A stretch of DNA of 64,000 nt from NCBI GenBank assembly GCA_002347685.1, contig DDWS01000045.1, positions 1-64,000 on the forward strand. The letters run 5' to 3'. Position 1 is the first letter of the stretch. Each line of letters starts with the position of its first letter. The stretch comes from Syntrophaceae bacterium UBA2280. GTDB lineage: Bacteria > Desulfobacterota > Syntrophia > Syntrophales > Smithellaceae. This document shows, one piece after another, positions 42,908-53,378 of this stretch. Under the pieces are notes generated by a model. That model did no database searches. It saw only the letters and a list, made by a program, of their open reading frames with translations, and was not told the origin of the DNA. Both the position numbers and the translations under genes were made by a program.

Positions 42908-43423
42908 ATGGCAGAGCAATCCAGCGTAATCGATCAGGCGGTCAAAGCAATGACCGATAAGGAAGGCAAGTATCTGACTTTCAGCCTCGCCGGCGAGGAA
43001 TACGGCATCGGCATTTTGAAGGTTAAGGAGATTATTGGCATGATGCCGGTGACGGTTGTCCCCCAGACGCCCGCTTACATCAAGGGTGTGATCAACCTGC
43101 GTGGCAAAGTAATTCCGGTCATTGATCTGCGTCTGAAATTCACCATGCCGTCTGCCGAATATACCGAGCGTACCTGCATCATTGTGGTCGAAGTCAACGC
43201 GGCCGGCCGGACGGTGATGATGGGGATTGTTGTGGATTCCGTGTCGGAAGTTCTCAACATCAAAGCCGGTGAAATTGAAGAGACGCCCTCTTTCGGAACG
43301 AAACTCAATACCGAATACATTCTCGGAATGGCCAAGGCATCAGGCGGCATTAAGATTCTGCTCGATATTGACAAGATTCTGTCCGTCGAGGAATTGCATG
43401 CAGCCCGCAGTGTTGCCGGATAA
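42908..43423 (+). CDS. cheW: CheW chemotaxis coupling protein
   Basis: A 171-residue protein starting at the ATG after GGAGGAG. The single CheW domain has YLTFSLAGEEYGIGILKVKEIIG, PAYIKGVINLRGKVIPVIDLRLKF and GIVVDSVSEVLNI. It would link receptors to CheA. No cheA, cheR or receptor gene is in the window, so it may serve a chemosensory array encoded elsewhere or a non-chemotaxis pathway. Confidence 0.93.
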   Translation: MAEQSSVIDQAVKAMTDKEGKYLTFSLAGEEYGIGILKVKEIIGMMPVTVVPQTPAYIKGVINLRGKVIPVIDLRLKFTMPSAEYTERTCIIVVEVNAAGRTVMMGIVVDSVSEVLNIKAGEIEETPSFGTKLNTEYILGMAKASGGIKILLDIDKILSVEELHAARSVAG

Positions 43424-43497
43424 CGCAGGCCTTTTTTTTTCGCAGGCAGGAAATTACGAGAGGATTTGCCGCGTGGCGAACGTGTGATTCATCGCTT

Positions 43498-44358
43498 ATG
43501 ATCATCAATATACCGGATTTAAAGCATCAGAATGTGGGCGGCGCCGAGCTGCCCTATCTTCATTATGAAGGTGGCGCCCGTCCGATTGTTTTCGTGCACG
43601 CCACCGGGTTTTTGCCCTGGCTTTGGCATCCCGTCATTGAGCATTTCAGCCCCGAATATACCATCTGGGCGCCTTACATCTGCAACTATCGTTCGTGCGA
43701 TCCGCATGAAGGGGGATTGAGCTGGGAAGTGATTGCCACCGATCTTGCCGCTTTCTGCCGCGCGCAGAAAATTGAAAATCCTGTGCTGGTCGGTCATTCG
43801 ATGGGTGCGACGGTGCTCACCATTGCCGCCGCCGCAAACGGACTTGAATCACGCGGCATGCTGCTCATTGAGCCGATTTTCCTTCCGGATGAATTTTACA
43901 AGCTGACACCCAGCGTCAAGGATCACCCTCTGGCCGCCAAATCGATCAAAAGAGTCAACCACTGGAAAAGCGAAGACGAAGCGATGGCTTACCTCAAGTC
44001 GCGGTCGTTATTTTCGGACTGGGATGACAGGGTTCTCAACCTCTACAAGCAGTTCGGCATGGAAAAATTATCTGCGGGTGACATGCAGCTGACCTGCACG
44101 CCGGAGAGCGAGGCCGCGATGTTCATGGGGGGATGGAGTCGTGATCCCTGGCCGCTTCTGGAAAAAATTCCTTGTCCCGTTCGTGTGATTGAGGGCGAAA
44201 AAAGTCCCAACATCGGCCTGGTGGATATCCGGCGGGCCGTTTCACTTCTTCCACAAGGGGAATACGGATCGGTTCCCGACGCCGGGCATCTGATCCCCAT
44301 GCAAAAACCGGCGGAAATTGCCGCGATTGCCAAAGACTTTATCGCGACGCTCGCCTGA
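43498..44358 (+). CDS. alpha/beta hydrolase
   Basis: A 286-residue single-domain hydrolase. The oxyanion strand is FVHATGFLPW, the nucleophile is S101 in LVGHSMGATV, and the base His is likely in DAGHLIPMQKPAEIA near the end. The Asp lies around the VIEGEKSPN region. Such genes cover esterases, lipases and C-C hydrolases, so the substrate is open. The start lacks a convincing ribosome binding site. It precedes the ParA gene by 24 bases. Confidence 0.78.
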   Translation: MIINIPDLKHQNVGGAELPYLHYEGGARPIVFVHATGFLPWLWHPVIEHFSPEYTIWAPYICNYRSCDPHEGGLSWEVIATDLAAFCRAQKIENPVLVGHSMGATVLTIAAAANGLESRGMLLIEPIFLPDEFYKLTPSVKDHPLAAKSIKRVNHWKSEDEAMAYLKSRSLFSDWDDRVLNLYKQFGMEKLSAGDMQLTCTPESEAAMFMGGWSRDPWPLLEKIPCPVRVIEGEKSPNIGLVDIRRAVSLLPQGEYGSVPDAGHLIPMQKPAEIAAIAKDFIATLA

Positions 44359-44382
44359 AATGGATTCCGGGAGATTTTAAGC

Positions 44383-45150
44383 ATGTCCAATCCTGACATC
44401 ATCGCTTTTTGCAATCAGAAAGGCGGCGTCGGCAAAACGACCTGCGCGCTCAATGTCGCCGTAGGCCTTACGCTGTTGAATAAAAAAGTTTTGGTCGTCG
44501 ACTTTGATCCGCAGGCGCATCTGACCTATTCTTTGGGGCTCGACGCCCATGATTTAAATAGCACGATCTATTCGGTGATGAAAGGCACGACGCCGCTGGC
44601 CGATGCGGTCATGGACATCAAGGGCATGAAGGTGTTGCCCGCAAATCTTGATCTGACGAAGCTGGAAACCGAAATGATGAATATTCCCAGGCGGGAGCTG
44701 GTTTTGAAAAACCGTCTGGCTTCGGTTGCCGATGTCCAGTACGTCATCATTGATTGCCCGCCGGCCGCCGGTCTTCTGACGCAAAACGCCCTGGTGAGCT
44801 GTCATGAAGTGTTTATTCCCCTGCAGATGGAATTCCTTGCGCTCAAAGGCATGAGCAGGCTTTTGAATCTCATTGAGGAAGTCAAAAAGAAACATAGAAG
44901 AAATCTGCCGACTTATCGTATCATCGCCACGCGCTATGACGGCCGCAAGAAACTCAACAACGCCATTATGGACAAGGTACGCGAGCGTTTCGGCGAGCGG
45001 GTTTTTAAGGCCGTTATCCGGGAAAACATTGCCGTGGCGGAGGCGCCGAGTTTCGGGCAGTCCATTTTTGAATATGCTCCCAAAAGCCACGGTGCGGAGG
45101 ATTATCTGGCGCTGTGCAGGGAAATCATCCGCAAAAAACCGGCCGGCTGA
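44383..45150 (+). CDS. ParA/Soj-family ATPase
   Basis: A 255-residue ATPase. The deviant Walker A is KGGVGKTT at residues 13-20, followed by VVDFDPQAHLTYSLGL and Walker B-like YVIIDCPPAAGLLTQNAL. ParA proteins position DNA or protein cargo on the nucleoid. No parB, parS or replication gene is nearby, and chemotaxis cheW lies two genes upstream, so it may be a cargo-positioning orphan ParA rather than a chromosome segregation protein. Confidence 0.87.
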   Translation: MSNPDIIAFCNQKGGVGKTTCALNVAVGLTLLNKKVLVVDFDPQAHLTYSLGLDAHDLNSTIYSVMKGTTPLADAVMDIKGMKVLPANLDLTKLETEMMNIPRRELVLKNRLASVADVQYVIIDCPPAAGLLTQNALVSCHEVFIPLQMEFLALKGMSRLLNLIEEVKKKHRRNLPTYRIIATRYDGRKKLNNAIMDKVRERFGERVFKAVIRENIAVAEAPSFGQSIFEYAPKSHGAEDYLALCREIIRKKPAG

Positions 45151-45241
45151 GTTTCCGGCAGCCGCCTTGTAGCCCGTCTGAAAGGCAGATGACGGGGATT
45201 GTTTTTTATAGACTGCAAATTCAAATAAGGAGAGATCTGTG

Positions 45242-45661
45242 ATGAAAAAGAACATTATCCTGTTTGTCGTTTTGATTTCTTTCGCGTTTTCTTTCAGCGC
45301 CTGGGCTCAGTTCAAAGACGGCATGTGGGAAATGACCACCCAGGTGGAAATCAAAGGCATGCCGCAGCAGATGCCGCCGGCCACGTTCCGGCAATGCATC
45401 ACGAAGAACGATCCTGTTCCCCAAAACCAGGATAAATCCTATGATTGCAAAACAACCAGCCAGAAAATCAGCGGAAACACCGTGACCTATACCGTGGAGT
45501 GCAAGGGCAGGGAAGGTGTGATGATTACGAACGGCAGGAATACCTATACAGGCAGTTCGATGGAAGGATCATCTGCGACCCGTTTTCAAATGCAGGGTCA
45601 ACCGGAAATGCAGATGGCCAGCAAAATCAAAGGGAAGTATATCGGGCCCTGCCCGAAATAA
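45242..45661 (+). CDS. DUF3617 exported protein
   Basis: A 139-residue periplasmic protein; residues 1-21 are a signal peptide ending in SAWA. The body carries the DUF3617 pattern: FKDGMWEMTTQVEIKG, FRQCITKNDPVP, DCKTTSQKISGNTVTYTVEC and a C-terminal GPCP. Paired cysteines suggest disulfides. AAGGAG lies nine bases before the ATG; a GTG one codon earlier is unlikely. Function unknown. It precedes fabG by 20 bases. Confidence 0.8.
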   Translation: MKKNIILFVVLISFAFSFSAWAQFKDGMWEMTTQVEIKGMPQQMPPATFRQCITKNDPVPQNQDKSYDCKTTSQKISGNTVTYTVECKGREGVMITNGRNTYTGSSMEGSSATRFQMQGQPEMQMASKIKGKYIGPCPK

Positions 45662-45680
45662 AATTTTTCAAGGAGACCGT

Positions 45681-46430
45681 ATGAGACTCAAAGACAAAGT
45701 AGCGATTGTAACCGGATCAGGACGCGGCATTGGTGAAGGGATTGTTTTACTCTTTGCTGAAGAAGGCGCGAAGATTATCGTCAATGACGTCAACGAAGCC
45801 GATGCGAAAAACGTGGTGGATCAGATCAAGGCCAAAGGCGGTCAGGCCATAGCCGTTGTAGGCTCTGTGTCCGATCGGGCAACCGTGCAGAAGATGGTGG
45901 ATACGGCGGTCAAGGAATTCGGCACGCTGGACATCATCATCAACAACGCGGGCATTACCCGCGACAGCATTTTACACAAGATGACGGATGATCAGTGGGA
46001 TGCCGTCATCGACGTCAATCTGACGGGAGTATTCTACGGCATTCAGTGCGCGGCGCGCGTGATGCGCGAGAAGGGTTATGGAAAAATCATCAATGTTTCA
46101 TCGACCAGCGCGCTGGGAAATGCCGGACAGCTCAACTATGCCGCGACCAAGGCGGGTGTGATCGGGATGACCAAAACCGCGGCCAAAGAGCTGGGAGCGA
46201 AAGGTGTAAACGTGAATGCGATCGCGCCGGGCATGATCTGGACGGACATGATGAAAAATATGCCGCCGGAGTCTATCAAGCAAATGGACGCCATGCTTCC
46301 GTATCTGGTACCGATGAACCGCAAGGGTTCTCCCCGGGACATCGCCAACCTGGCGCTGTTTCTGGCCTCAGACGAAAGTTCGTTTATCACCGGCCAGATC
46401 ATTTTCTGCGACGGCGGGATGAAGATGTAG
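45681..46430 (+). CDS. fabG: 3-oxoacyl-[ACP] reductase-type short-chain dehydrogenase
   Basis: A 249-residue SDR. TGSGRGIG (11-18) binds NAD(P), NNAG is at 88-91, and S140, Y153 and K157 (YAATK) form the catalytic set with NSxx positions conserved. Its length and the C-terminal FITGQIIFCDGGMKM match FabG closely. It reduces 3-oxoacyl thioesters in fatty-acid synthesis or an acyl-CoA pathway. It stands outside any fab cluster, so a beta-oxidation-related 3-oxoacyl-CoA role is also possible. AAGGAG precedes its ATG. Confidence 0.87.
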   Translation: MRLKDKVAIVTGSGRGIGEGIVLLFAEEGAKIIVNDVNEADAKNVVDQIKAKGGQAIAVVGSVSDRATVQKMVDTAVKEFGTLDIIINNAGITRDSILHKMTDDQWDAVIDVNLTGVFYGIQCAARVMREKGYGKIINVSSTSALGNAGQLNYAATKAGVIGMTKTAAKELGAKGVNVNAIAPGMIWTDMMKNMPPESIKQMDAMLPYLVPMNRKGSPRDIANLALFLASDESSFITGQIIFCDGGMKM

Positions 46431-46436
46431 GAAGGC

Positions 46437-46474
46437 AGGCTATAGGCTATGGGCGATAGGCTATGGGCGATAGG
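46437..46474. repeat. short tandem repeat GGCTAT(A/G), locus A
   Basis: Degenerate tandem units of GGCTATAGGCTATGGGCGAT type fill the gap after fabG. Related arrays occur at 47996-48031 and 49993-50040. Confidence 0.7.
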
Positions 46475-46483
46475 TACAAAAAA

Positions 46484-46523
46484 AGAGGTGGTCGGCGTTT
46501 TCACGCGACCGCCCCTTTTTTTT
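46484..46523 (+). terminator. rho-independent terminator after fabG
   Basis: GAGGTGGTCGGCG pairs with CGCGACCGCCCC around TTTTCA, followed by eight T residues. An A tract precedes the stem. Confidence 0.8.
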
Positions 46524-46575
46524 GATCCGGCAGGTGCCGCGCGATGAAGTGATGCGCGGCTTGGCGTCGTCTTTC

Positions 46576-47823
46576 TTACGGTTTGCAGTTTACCTGGTTA
46601 AAATCTTCCAGCGTCCCGCATCGCTCATCCGCCTGCGCCCCGTTTTTTTCCTGGCAATAGCGCCAGGCGGTTCCCACAAATTTGCACATGGGCTTCACGT
46701 CATCATGGAGATAGTCTAACTGAGCCACTTCGGACCCTTCTCGTTTTCCCTTCCATACCCGGTCGAGCGCATCGGCAAAGGACATATCCGGATTTTGATC
46801 CATGATGTAGGCCAAATGCAGCGACCCTGTCCGGTCAGCGCCCTGAATGCAGTGAAAATAAATGAGTTTCTTTTTTGCCGTGGTGGAATGCGTGGTCAGC
46901 AATGTTTTAAGGTGTGCGGGTGCCTGGCTGAATTTGAATTTATCCAGAGCGATTTGTGTTTCCGTGTCATCGTCAACTTTTGGTACTGTGTCGTCGCATG
47001 GCTTGCTGCCGCAGGGATACATGGGCCACCAGATGAGCCCCCACAGTTTCTTTGTTGCATCTGTTGCGGCATACATCGTTTCCGGATCCCATGCGGGACA
47101 ATTCTGGTAGGGCAGCCACGTTGCGCCGCAGGCAATGTTGGTGACGTTACGGCCGAGCGCTTTCATCTCAATGTCGAGTTCAGGCCGGTTGCCCGCGCCG
47201 TCATGAAGAACCAGCTCGATGACGTCGTAGTTTTCAAGATCAAATTCGGGTGCGTGGGGGTTGATATCTTGCATCCTTTCCTTCATTTTAGCGTTGATTC
47301 CGTCATAGGCAAAACAGCGGTCTTCTTCGGGGTAGCACTCGCCCATTGTTTTTTTCACCAGCGGCAGGTTGCCCCTGACAAGAATATTGCCGGTTGCTTC
47401 ATCCATATCCACAATGGCGAGGCGTTTCGGCATAAACTGTGCACCCGAGTATTGCGCGGACATGAGATAGGTGCCGGTTGTCGTGGGGATGGGCTGGACA
47501 TCCTCGTATAATTCTTCCCAATTTTCCGTATGAAACTCTGTGACGATGGCTACTGCGTTTGAGGGGAAGCCCGTGAGTCGATGGGATCCCGACAAAAGAA
47601 ACGTGGAAGGCAGGTATGCGCGATTGCCGTCAGCATCGAGCGTCGCGTAACGAACATGGTTCACGCTGTCCGGGAGTTCTTCCGTATCATGCTGGACGAT
47701 GACCACTCTATCCGTAGATGCAACATTGTCGTTTCTGCCGCAACCGATCGAAACCGGAAGGATTAAGGCACAGATTAAAAATAATACCCACCCCATCGAG
47801 GGATTAAAAACCTTTCTGATCAT
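46576..47823 (-). CDS. tyrosine-phosphatase-like lipoprotein
   Basis: A 415-residue protein with a signal ending LPVSIGC (lipobox). Near residue 325 it carries HCIQGADRTGS, the H-C-X5-R-T/S active-site loop of protein-tyrosine and dual-specificity phosphatases, followed by a helix that is rich in typical family residues. A general acid Asp cannot be placed surely. The first 300 residues contain no recognised domain. It may act on extracellular phosphoproteins or phosphoinositide-like lipids. The catalytic Cys would sit in the periplasm, which is unusual. Confidence 0.7.
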   Translation of the reverse strand: MIRKVFNPSMGWVLFLICALILPVSIGCGRNDNVASTDRVVIVQHDTEELPDSVNHVRYATLDADGNRAYLPSTFLLSGSHRLTGFPSNAVAIVTEFHTENWEELYEDVQPIPTTTGTYLMSAQYSGAQFMPKRLAIVDMDEATGNILVRGNLPLVKKTMGECYPEEDRCFAYDGINAKMKERMQDINPHAPEFDLENYDVIELVLHDGAGNRPELDIEMKALGRNVTNIACGATWLPYQNCPAWDPETMYAATDATKKLWGLIWWPMYPCGSKPCDDTVPKVDDDTETQIALDKFKFSQAPAHLKTLLTTHSTTAKKKLIYFHCIQGADRTGSLHLAYIMDQNPDMSFADALDRVWKGKREGSEVAQLDYLHDDVKPMCKFVGTAWRYCQEKNGAQADERCGTLEDFNQVNCKP

Positions 47824-47995
47824 CGTTTCAGCGCTTTTCTTTCGTTTTCTTAAATGAACAAATTTTCTTTGCCCGGCCCGGTTTTTCCCCGGTTATGCAG
47901 GCAGAGATTCCCCGCTCGCCGCAGTATTGTGCGGCTCTCGTGGCGCATAGTATAGTATTGATAAAAACTCAAGCAAATAGTTCCATGATCAACTA

Positions 47996-48031
47996 ACTAT
48001 GAGCTATGAACCATAAGCTATGAACCATAAC
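47996..48031. repeat. short tandem repeat CTATGA(A/G)C, locus B
   Basis: Tandem units of the GAGCTATGAACCATAA type lie just after the MerR gene stop. They are related to the arrays at 46437 and 49993. Confidence 0.65.
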
Positions 48032-48032
48032 C

Positions 48033-48413
48033 CTATTTCCCGATCTTCGTCTGTATGCGTTCTTTATATTCCAGGATTTCGTGGCGCAGAATGTCCAGAT
48101 CGGCAATGCGGTCGTCGAGTCTTTTTAAGTGATTTCCGAGAAGTTCCAGAAGCCGTTTGAGAACTTTTTCGTTGGATTTCTCATAGGTCCACATGGCTTC
48201 GAGTTCCTGCATTTCGGTGAGGGTCATGCCCATGATTTTGAGCCTTTTGATCAACTTCAGACGCCGCAGGTCCGCCTCGGTATAGATGCGGCGGCCGCCT
48301 TCAACGCGTTTGATGGAGTTGAGCAGGCCGATTTCTTCATAGTAGCGGATGGTCCGCTGGCTCATATCCAGATTTTTCGCGAGCTCGCCGATGGATGTGT
48401 ATTCTTCGCTCAT
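48033..48413 (-). CDS. MerR-family regulator
   Basis: A 126-residue MerR protein. The N-terminal winged helix is SIGELAKNLDMSQRTIRYYEEIGLL, followed by a dimerisation coiled coil. The C-terminal part lacks the cysteines of metal sensors. It overlaps the acyl-CoA synthetase gene by four bases. The gene placement recalls MerR regulators of fatty and branched-chain acid breakdown such as LiuR, so control of the neighbouring synthetase promoters is likely (inference). Confidence 0.85.
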   Translation of the reverse strand: MSEEYTSIGELAKNLDMSQRTIRYYEEIGLLNSIKRVEGGRRIYTEADLRRLKLIKRLKIMGMTLTEMQELEAMWTYEKSNEKVLKRLLELLGNHLKRLDDRIADLDILRHEILEYKERIQTKIGK

Positions 48414-49963
48414 GAAAGGGCTTTCTTTTCTTTGAGTTCCCTTTTCAGAATTTTTCCCGACGGATTTTTAGGGAGCATGTCGGTGATAATGATCTTCTTG
48501 GGGCATTTGAACCCTGCGAGATTGGTCTTGCAATAAGCAATCAACTCTTTTTCTTCAAGGGTAATACCTTTCTTCGGCACGACCACCGCCGCCACGATTT
48601 CAATCCACTTGGGATCGGGCAGACCGATGACGGCCACCTCTTCGATGCCCGGATATTGATACAGCACTTCTTCGACTTCGCGGGACGCCACGTTTTCGCC
48701 GCCCGTTTTAATCATGTCTTTCTTGCGGTCCACCACATACAGATAGCCGTCGCTGTCAAACCGGCCCAGGTCTCCGCTGTGGAACCAGCCGTACTGGAAA
48801 GCGTCGTCCGTTTTTTCCGGGTCGTTGAGATAGCCGGTCATGACATGGCCGGACCGGTGTACGATCTCTCCGACCATTCCCATGGGAACGAATCTTCCTT
48901 CATCGTCCATCAGCCGTGTTTCTACGTTAAGAACCGGTTTACCGGCCGAGCCGGGTTTGAGGAGCTGATCCTCCGGTTTCAGGATGGTGGCCACCGGTCC
49001 CATCTCCGTCTGGCCGTAGTAATTCCATAACTTCAGCCCGCGGAAGGTTACAGAAAGCTGCTTGATGATTTCTACCGGCATGATGCTCGCGCCGTAGGCG
49101 GCTTTTTTCAGACTGGCGTGGTTATGATTCTTGAATTCCGGATGGTTCAAAATCCCGATCCAGACGGTAGGCGGTGCGAACGTATGGGTGATCTGATATT
49201 GTTCGATGAGTCTGATCATCTCCAGGGGATCCGCCTTATGCATGATCACATTGGTGGCGCCGACATACAGATAGGGCATGAGGAAGCAGTGGAGCTGGGC
49301 ACAGTGGAACAGGGGCAGGGCATGAAGGCTGACATCATCGGTTTCATACTGGCCGTCGAAGATGCAGCTGTGATACTGAGACATCAGCGCACGGTGAGAG
49401 AGCATCGCGCCCTTGGGTTTGGATTCCGTGCCGCTGGTGTAGGGAATCTGAACGATATCTTCCGCGCCGACTTCCACCTGTGGTTCATCGTAGGACATCA
49501 TCTCCATTTCTGCAATCAAGTCGAAGAAGCCATCCGGGACGCCGGAACCCCCCAGCGGGATAAACCCCCATTTTTCCACGATGGAGAATTTATCCTGATC
49601 CCCGGCAATGACCGGATAGAGGATGTCTTCCACAATAAAAACACGGGAGCCCGAATGATTGACGATGTAAGCGATTTCCTCGGCGTTGAGCATGTAATTG
49701 ATGGGAACCTGAATGGCGCCGATCTTGGCCAGGCCGATCATGCTGATGGGGTAATAGTGCGAATTGTAGGCATAGACCGCCACCCGGTCGCCTTTTTTCA
49801 CGCCGTAGCGGGTCATGAGATTGGCAAAACGCCTGGACTCGCGCTCGAGATCATAAAACGACAGCTTTAAATCGCGGAAGACGATAGCGGTTTTGTCGCC
49901 GTATTTTGTTGCGGTTCGCCGGGCCATGTCGCCGATGGTGTCGCGGTTGATAATGTTGCTCAT
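48410..49963 (-). CDS. acyl-CoA synthetase (AMP-forming) 1
   Basis: A 517-residue adenylate-forming enzyme. The P-loop-like motif is YTSGTESKPKGAMLSH, then YGQTEMGPVA, YLYVVDRKKDMIKTGGENVAS and the C-terminal PSGKILKRELK with the catalytic Lys. It activates a carboxylic acid to acyl-CoA via acyl-AMP. The substrate chain cannot be told from sequence. It is transcribed with the MerR gene. The second synthetase lies 54 bases upstream on the same strand, so the three genes may form one unit. Confidence 0.9.
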   Translation of the reverse strand: MSNIINRDTIGDMARRTATKYGDKTAIVFRDLKLSFYDLERESRRFANLMTRYGVKKGDRVAVYAYNSHYYPISMIGLAKIGAIQVPINYMLNAEEIAYIVNHSGSRVFIVEDILYPVIAGDQDKFSIVEKWGFIPLGGSGVPDGFFDLIAEMEMMSYDEPQVEVGAEDIVQIPYTSGTESKPKGAMLSHRALMSQYHSCIFDGQYETDDVSLHALPLFHCAQLHCFLMPYLYVGATNVIMHKADPLEMIRLIEQYQITHTFAPPTVWIGILNHPEFKNHNHASLKKAAYGASIMPVEIIKQLSVTFRGLKLWNYYGQTEMGPVATILKPEDQLLKPGSAGKPVLNVETRLMDDEGRFVPMGMVGEIVHRSGHVMTGYLNDPEKTDDAFQYGWFHSGDLGRFDSDGYLYVVDRKKDMIKTGGENVASREVEEVLYQYPGIEEVAVIGLPDPKWIEIVAAVVVPKKGITLEEKELIAYCKTNLAGFKCPKKIIITDMLPKNPSGKILKRELKEKKALS

Positions 49964-49992
49964 ATCTTGAACTACCTCATATCTATTTACTG

Positions 49993-50017
49993 AAGGCTAT
50001 AGGCTATAGGCTGTAGG

Positions 50018-50040
<23 letters not shown>
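49993..50040. repeat. short tandem repeat GGCTAT/GAGCTAT, locus C, overlapping a CDS end
   Basis: Tandem GGCTATAGG and GAGCTATGA units run through the gap between the two synthetase genes and into the 3' end of the upstream one. They supply its last codons (LIAHSP) and stop. Confidence 0.7.
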
Positions 50041-51667
<1,627 letters not shown>

Positions 51668-51688
51668 AGAACACCTCCCTAAATCCAC

Positions 51689-51727
51689 TTAACGTTAACT
51701 GGGTTGAATATAGCCGAATCTAACGTT
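51689..51727 (-). promoter_or_regulatory. TTAACGTTAA palindrome and related half-site
   Basis: A perfect 10-base palindrome TTAACGTTAA at 51689-51698 and a further TAACGTT at 51721-51727 flank the -10 box of the synthetase promoter. They are candidate operators for the MerR protein encoded downstream. Confidence 0.45.
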
Positions 51728-51734
51728 TTGTCAA
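51707..51734 (-). promoter_or_regulatory. sigma-70 promoter for the synthetase unit
   Basis: On the minus strand TTGACA (51729-51734), a 16-base spacer and TATATT (51707-51712). Confidence 0.7.
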
Positions 51735-51759
51735 TAAGTTTTTTTCAGGGTGTTTTCTC

Positions 51760-51787
51760 TTGACAGGGTTGTTCCATACATTATAAT
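51760..51787 (+). promoter_or_regulatory. sigma-70 promoter for tctCBA
   Basis: TTGACA (51760-51765), a 16-base spacer and TATAAT (51782-51787). It is divergent from the synthetase promoter. Confidence 0.78.
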
Positions 51788-51890
51788 CGACCGCGCGTTA
51801 AGGACAGTCGCTTCGGTCAATCTCAGGTGTGGGCTGTACGGCCGCCGTCGGTTCTTGTATCCCCGATACGATCGAAAAAGGAAAACAGTC

Positions 51891-52844
51891 ATGAAAAAAT
51901 TCGTACTCGCTTTTGTGTCGCTTGCTTTTTTAACCGTTGGTCCGTATGTCCCGGCAGCCGCAGCCGACTGGCCTTCAAAACCCGTGAAGCTGATTGTCGC
52001 CTACGGGCCGGGCGGCGGCACGGACATCACGGCACGCCTTTTGGCCCAGGGATTGGAAAAGGTTACAGGCAAGCCCTTTGTTGTCGTGAACATCACAGGT
52101 GGTGCAGGCTGGACCGGATGGGCCGCCATCGCCAACGCCAACCCGGACGGCTACACGATCGGCTACCTGAATATCCCCAATATGTATATGGGTTATCTTG
52201 ATCCCCGGCTGAAAAGAGCGGAGAACATTGAGAGCTTCACGCTGATTATGAACCATGTAGTCGATCCCTGTGTCTGGACGGTGAGGGCAGACAGTCCCTA
52301 TAAAACCCTCAAAGATCTGATCGGGGCGATCAAGAAGTCGCCCGGTAAATTCAGCATTGCCACCCACGGCAACGGCGGCGACGATCACCTGGCCTATCTG
52401 GACATGAAAAGGATAACCGGAATCGAAATGAACGTCATCCACAACAACAGCACGGCCTTGAGCCGCTCGCAGCTTCTGGGTGGCCACGTGGATATCCTCG
52501 GCGCCAATGTGAGCGAGGTGTTCCAAAATCACCAAAGCAGGGATATGATTGTCCTGGGCGTGATGGATGAAAAACGCTCACCTTTCCTGCCGGATGTTCC
52601 AACCTTTAAGGAACATGGTTATGACGCACAATGGGCCAGTACGCGCGGTATTGGCGCCCCGGCAGGCCTTCCCGACGCAATCGTCCAGTCTCTGACCGAG
52701 GCGCTGGCCCGGGTGATTGAATCGCCGGAACATCAGGCGAAGGCGAAACAATTGGGCCTGGGTCTGAAAGTGATCCCCGAAGCCGAGTACAAGATAACGA
52801 TAAAGAGTTACGAACAGCACATCAAGACCCTGATGGGCTGGTAG
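51891..52844 (+). CDS. TctC-family tripartite tricarboxylate transporter binding protein
   Basis: A 317-residue periplasmic binding protein; the ATG at 51891 gives a normal signal peptide ending AAAA. WPSKPVKLIVAYGPGGGTDITARLLAQ and the later GGHVDILG, YGAQWAST-like regions match Bug/TctC proteins. These bind citrate-like or aromatic carboxylates and hand them to TctAB. The frame continues 47 codons upstream without signal-like features. It is encoded before tctB and tctA in the usual CBA order. Confidence 0.9.
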   Translation: MKKFVLAFVSLAFLTVGPYVPAAAADWPSKPVKLIVAYGPGGGTDITARLLAQGLEKVTGKPFVVVNITGGAGWTGWAAIANANPDGYTIGYLNIPNMYMGYLDPRLKRAENIESFTLIMNHVVDPCVWTVRADSPYKTLKDLIGAIKKSPGKFSIATHGNGGDDHLAYLDMKRITGIEMNVIHNNSTALSRSQLLGGHVDILGANVSEVFQNHQSRDMIVLGVMDEKRSPFLPDVPTFKEHGYDAQWASTRGIGAPAGLPDAIVQSLTEALARVIESPEHQAKAKQLGLGLKVIPEAEYKITIKSYEQHIKTLMGW

Positions 52845-52906
52845 GGATAGTCAGCCGGGTGCAGTTTCGTGCCCCCGGCTGGCCATTAGGCCGGGAGACC
52901 CTTCTC

Positions 52907-53356
52907 ATGAAAACTCATTGGATCGACCGCGGCGTCGCTTTCTTTATTGCCGGCGTCTGTATCTGGCTCTACGTTCTGGCGCGGGCATTTCCCATGGGGG
53001 GCGATTTGTTTCCCAGGTTCGCCCTGGCGGTGATCATCGTTCTTTGCGCCATGATGTTTGTCCAGACGTTCCCCGGCAAATCGAAATCTTCCGCCGAATC
53101 GGCCCCGGTGATTCAGCGGCGCGACATCGCTCGTCCCTATCTGCTTTTCGGGCTTTGTCTTCTGTATGTCCTTCTGATGGTTCTGATCGGTTATCTCGCG
53201 GGCTCGGTTTTGACGGCATTGCTGCTGCTGCCTGCGCTCGGGGCAAAAAGTAAGCCCGTCTACTTAATGATCACAGCCGGGGTGATCCTCTTTATCTATC
53301 TTTTTTTCAGCCGATTCCTGATGGTCCAGCTGCCCGTCGGGTTGATGTTTGTTTGA
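52907..53356 (+). CDS. TctB-family small membrane subunit
   Basis: A 149-residue protein with four hydrophobic segments (about 10-27, 38-55, 76-98 and 117-140). The arrangement fits the TctB/DUF1468 small subunit of tripartite tricarboxylate transporters. It starts at the second ATG of the frame; the upstream extension is not membrane-like. It lies between the binding protein and the large permease subunit. Confidence 0.85.
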   Translation: MKTHWIDRGVAFFIAGVCIWLYVLARAFPMGGDLFPRFALAVIIVLCAMMFVQTFPGKSKSSAESAPVIQRRDIARPYLLFGLCLLYVLLMVLIGYLAGSVLTALLLLPALGAKSKPVYLMITAGVILFIYLFFSRFLMVQLPVGLMFV

Positions 53357-53378
53357 GACCTGAGGGAGAATCTTTGCC

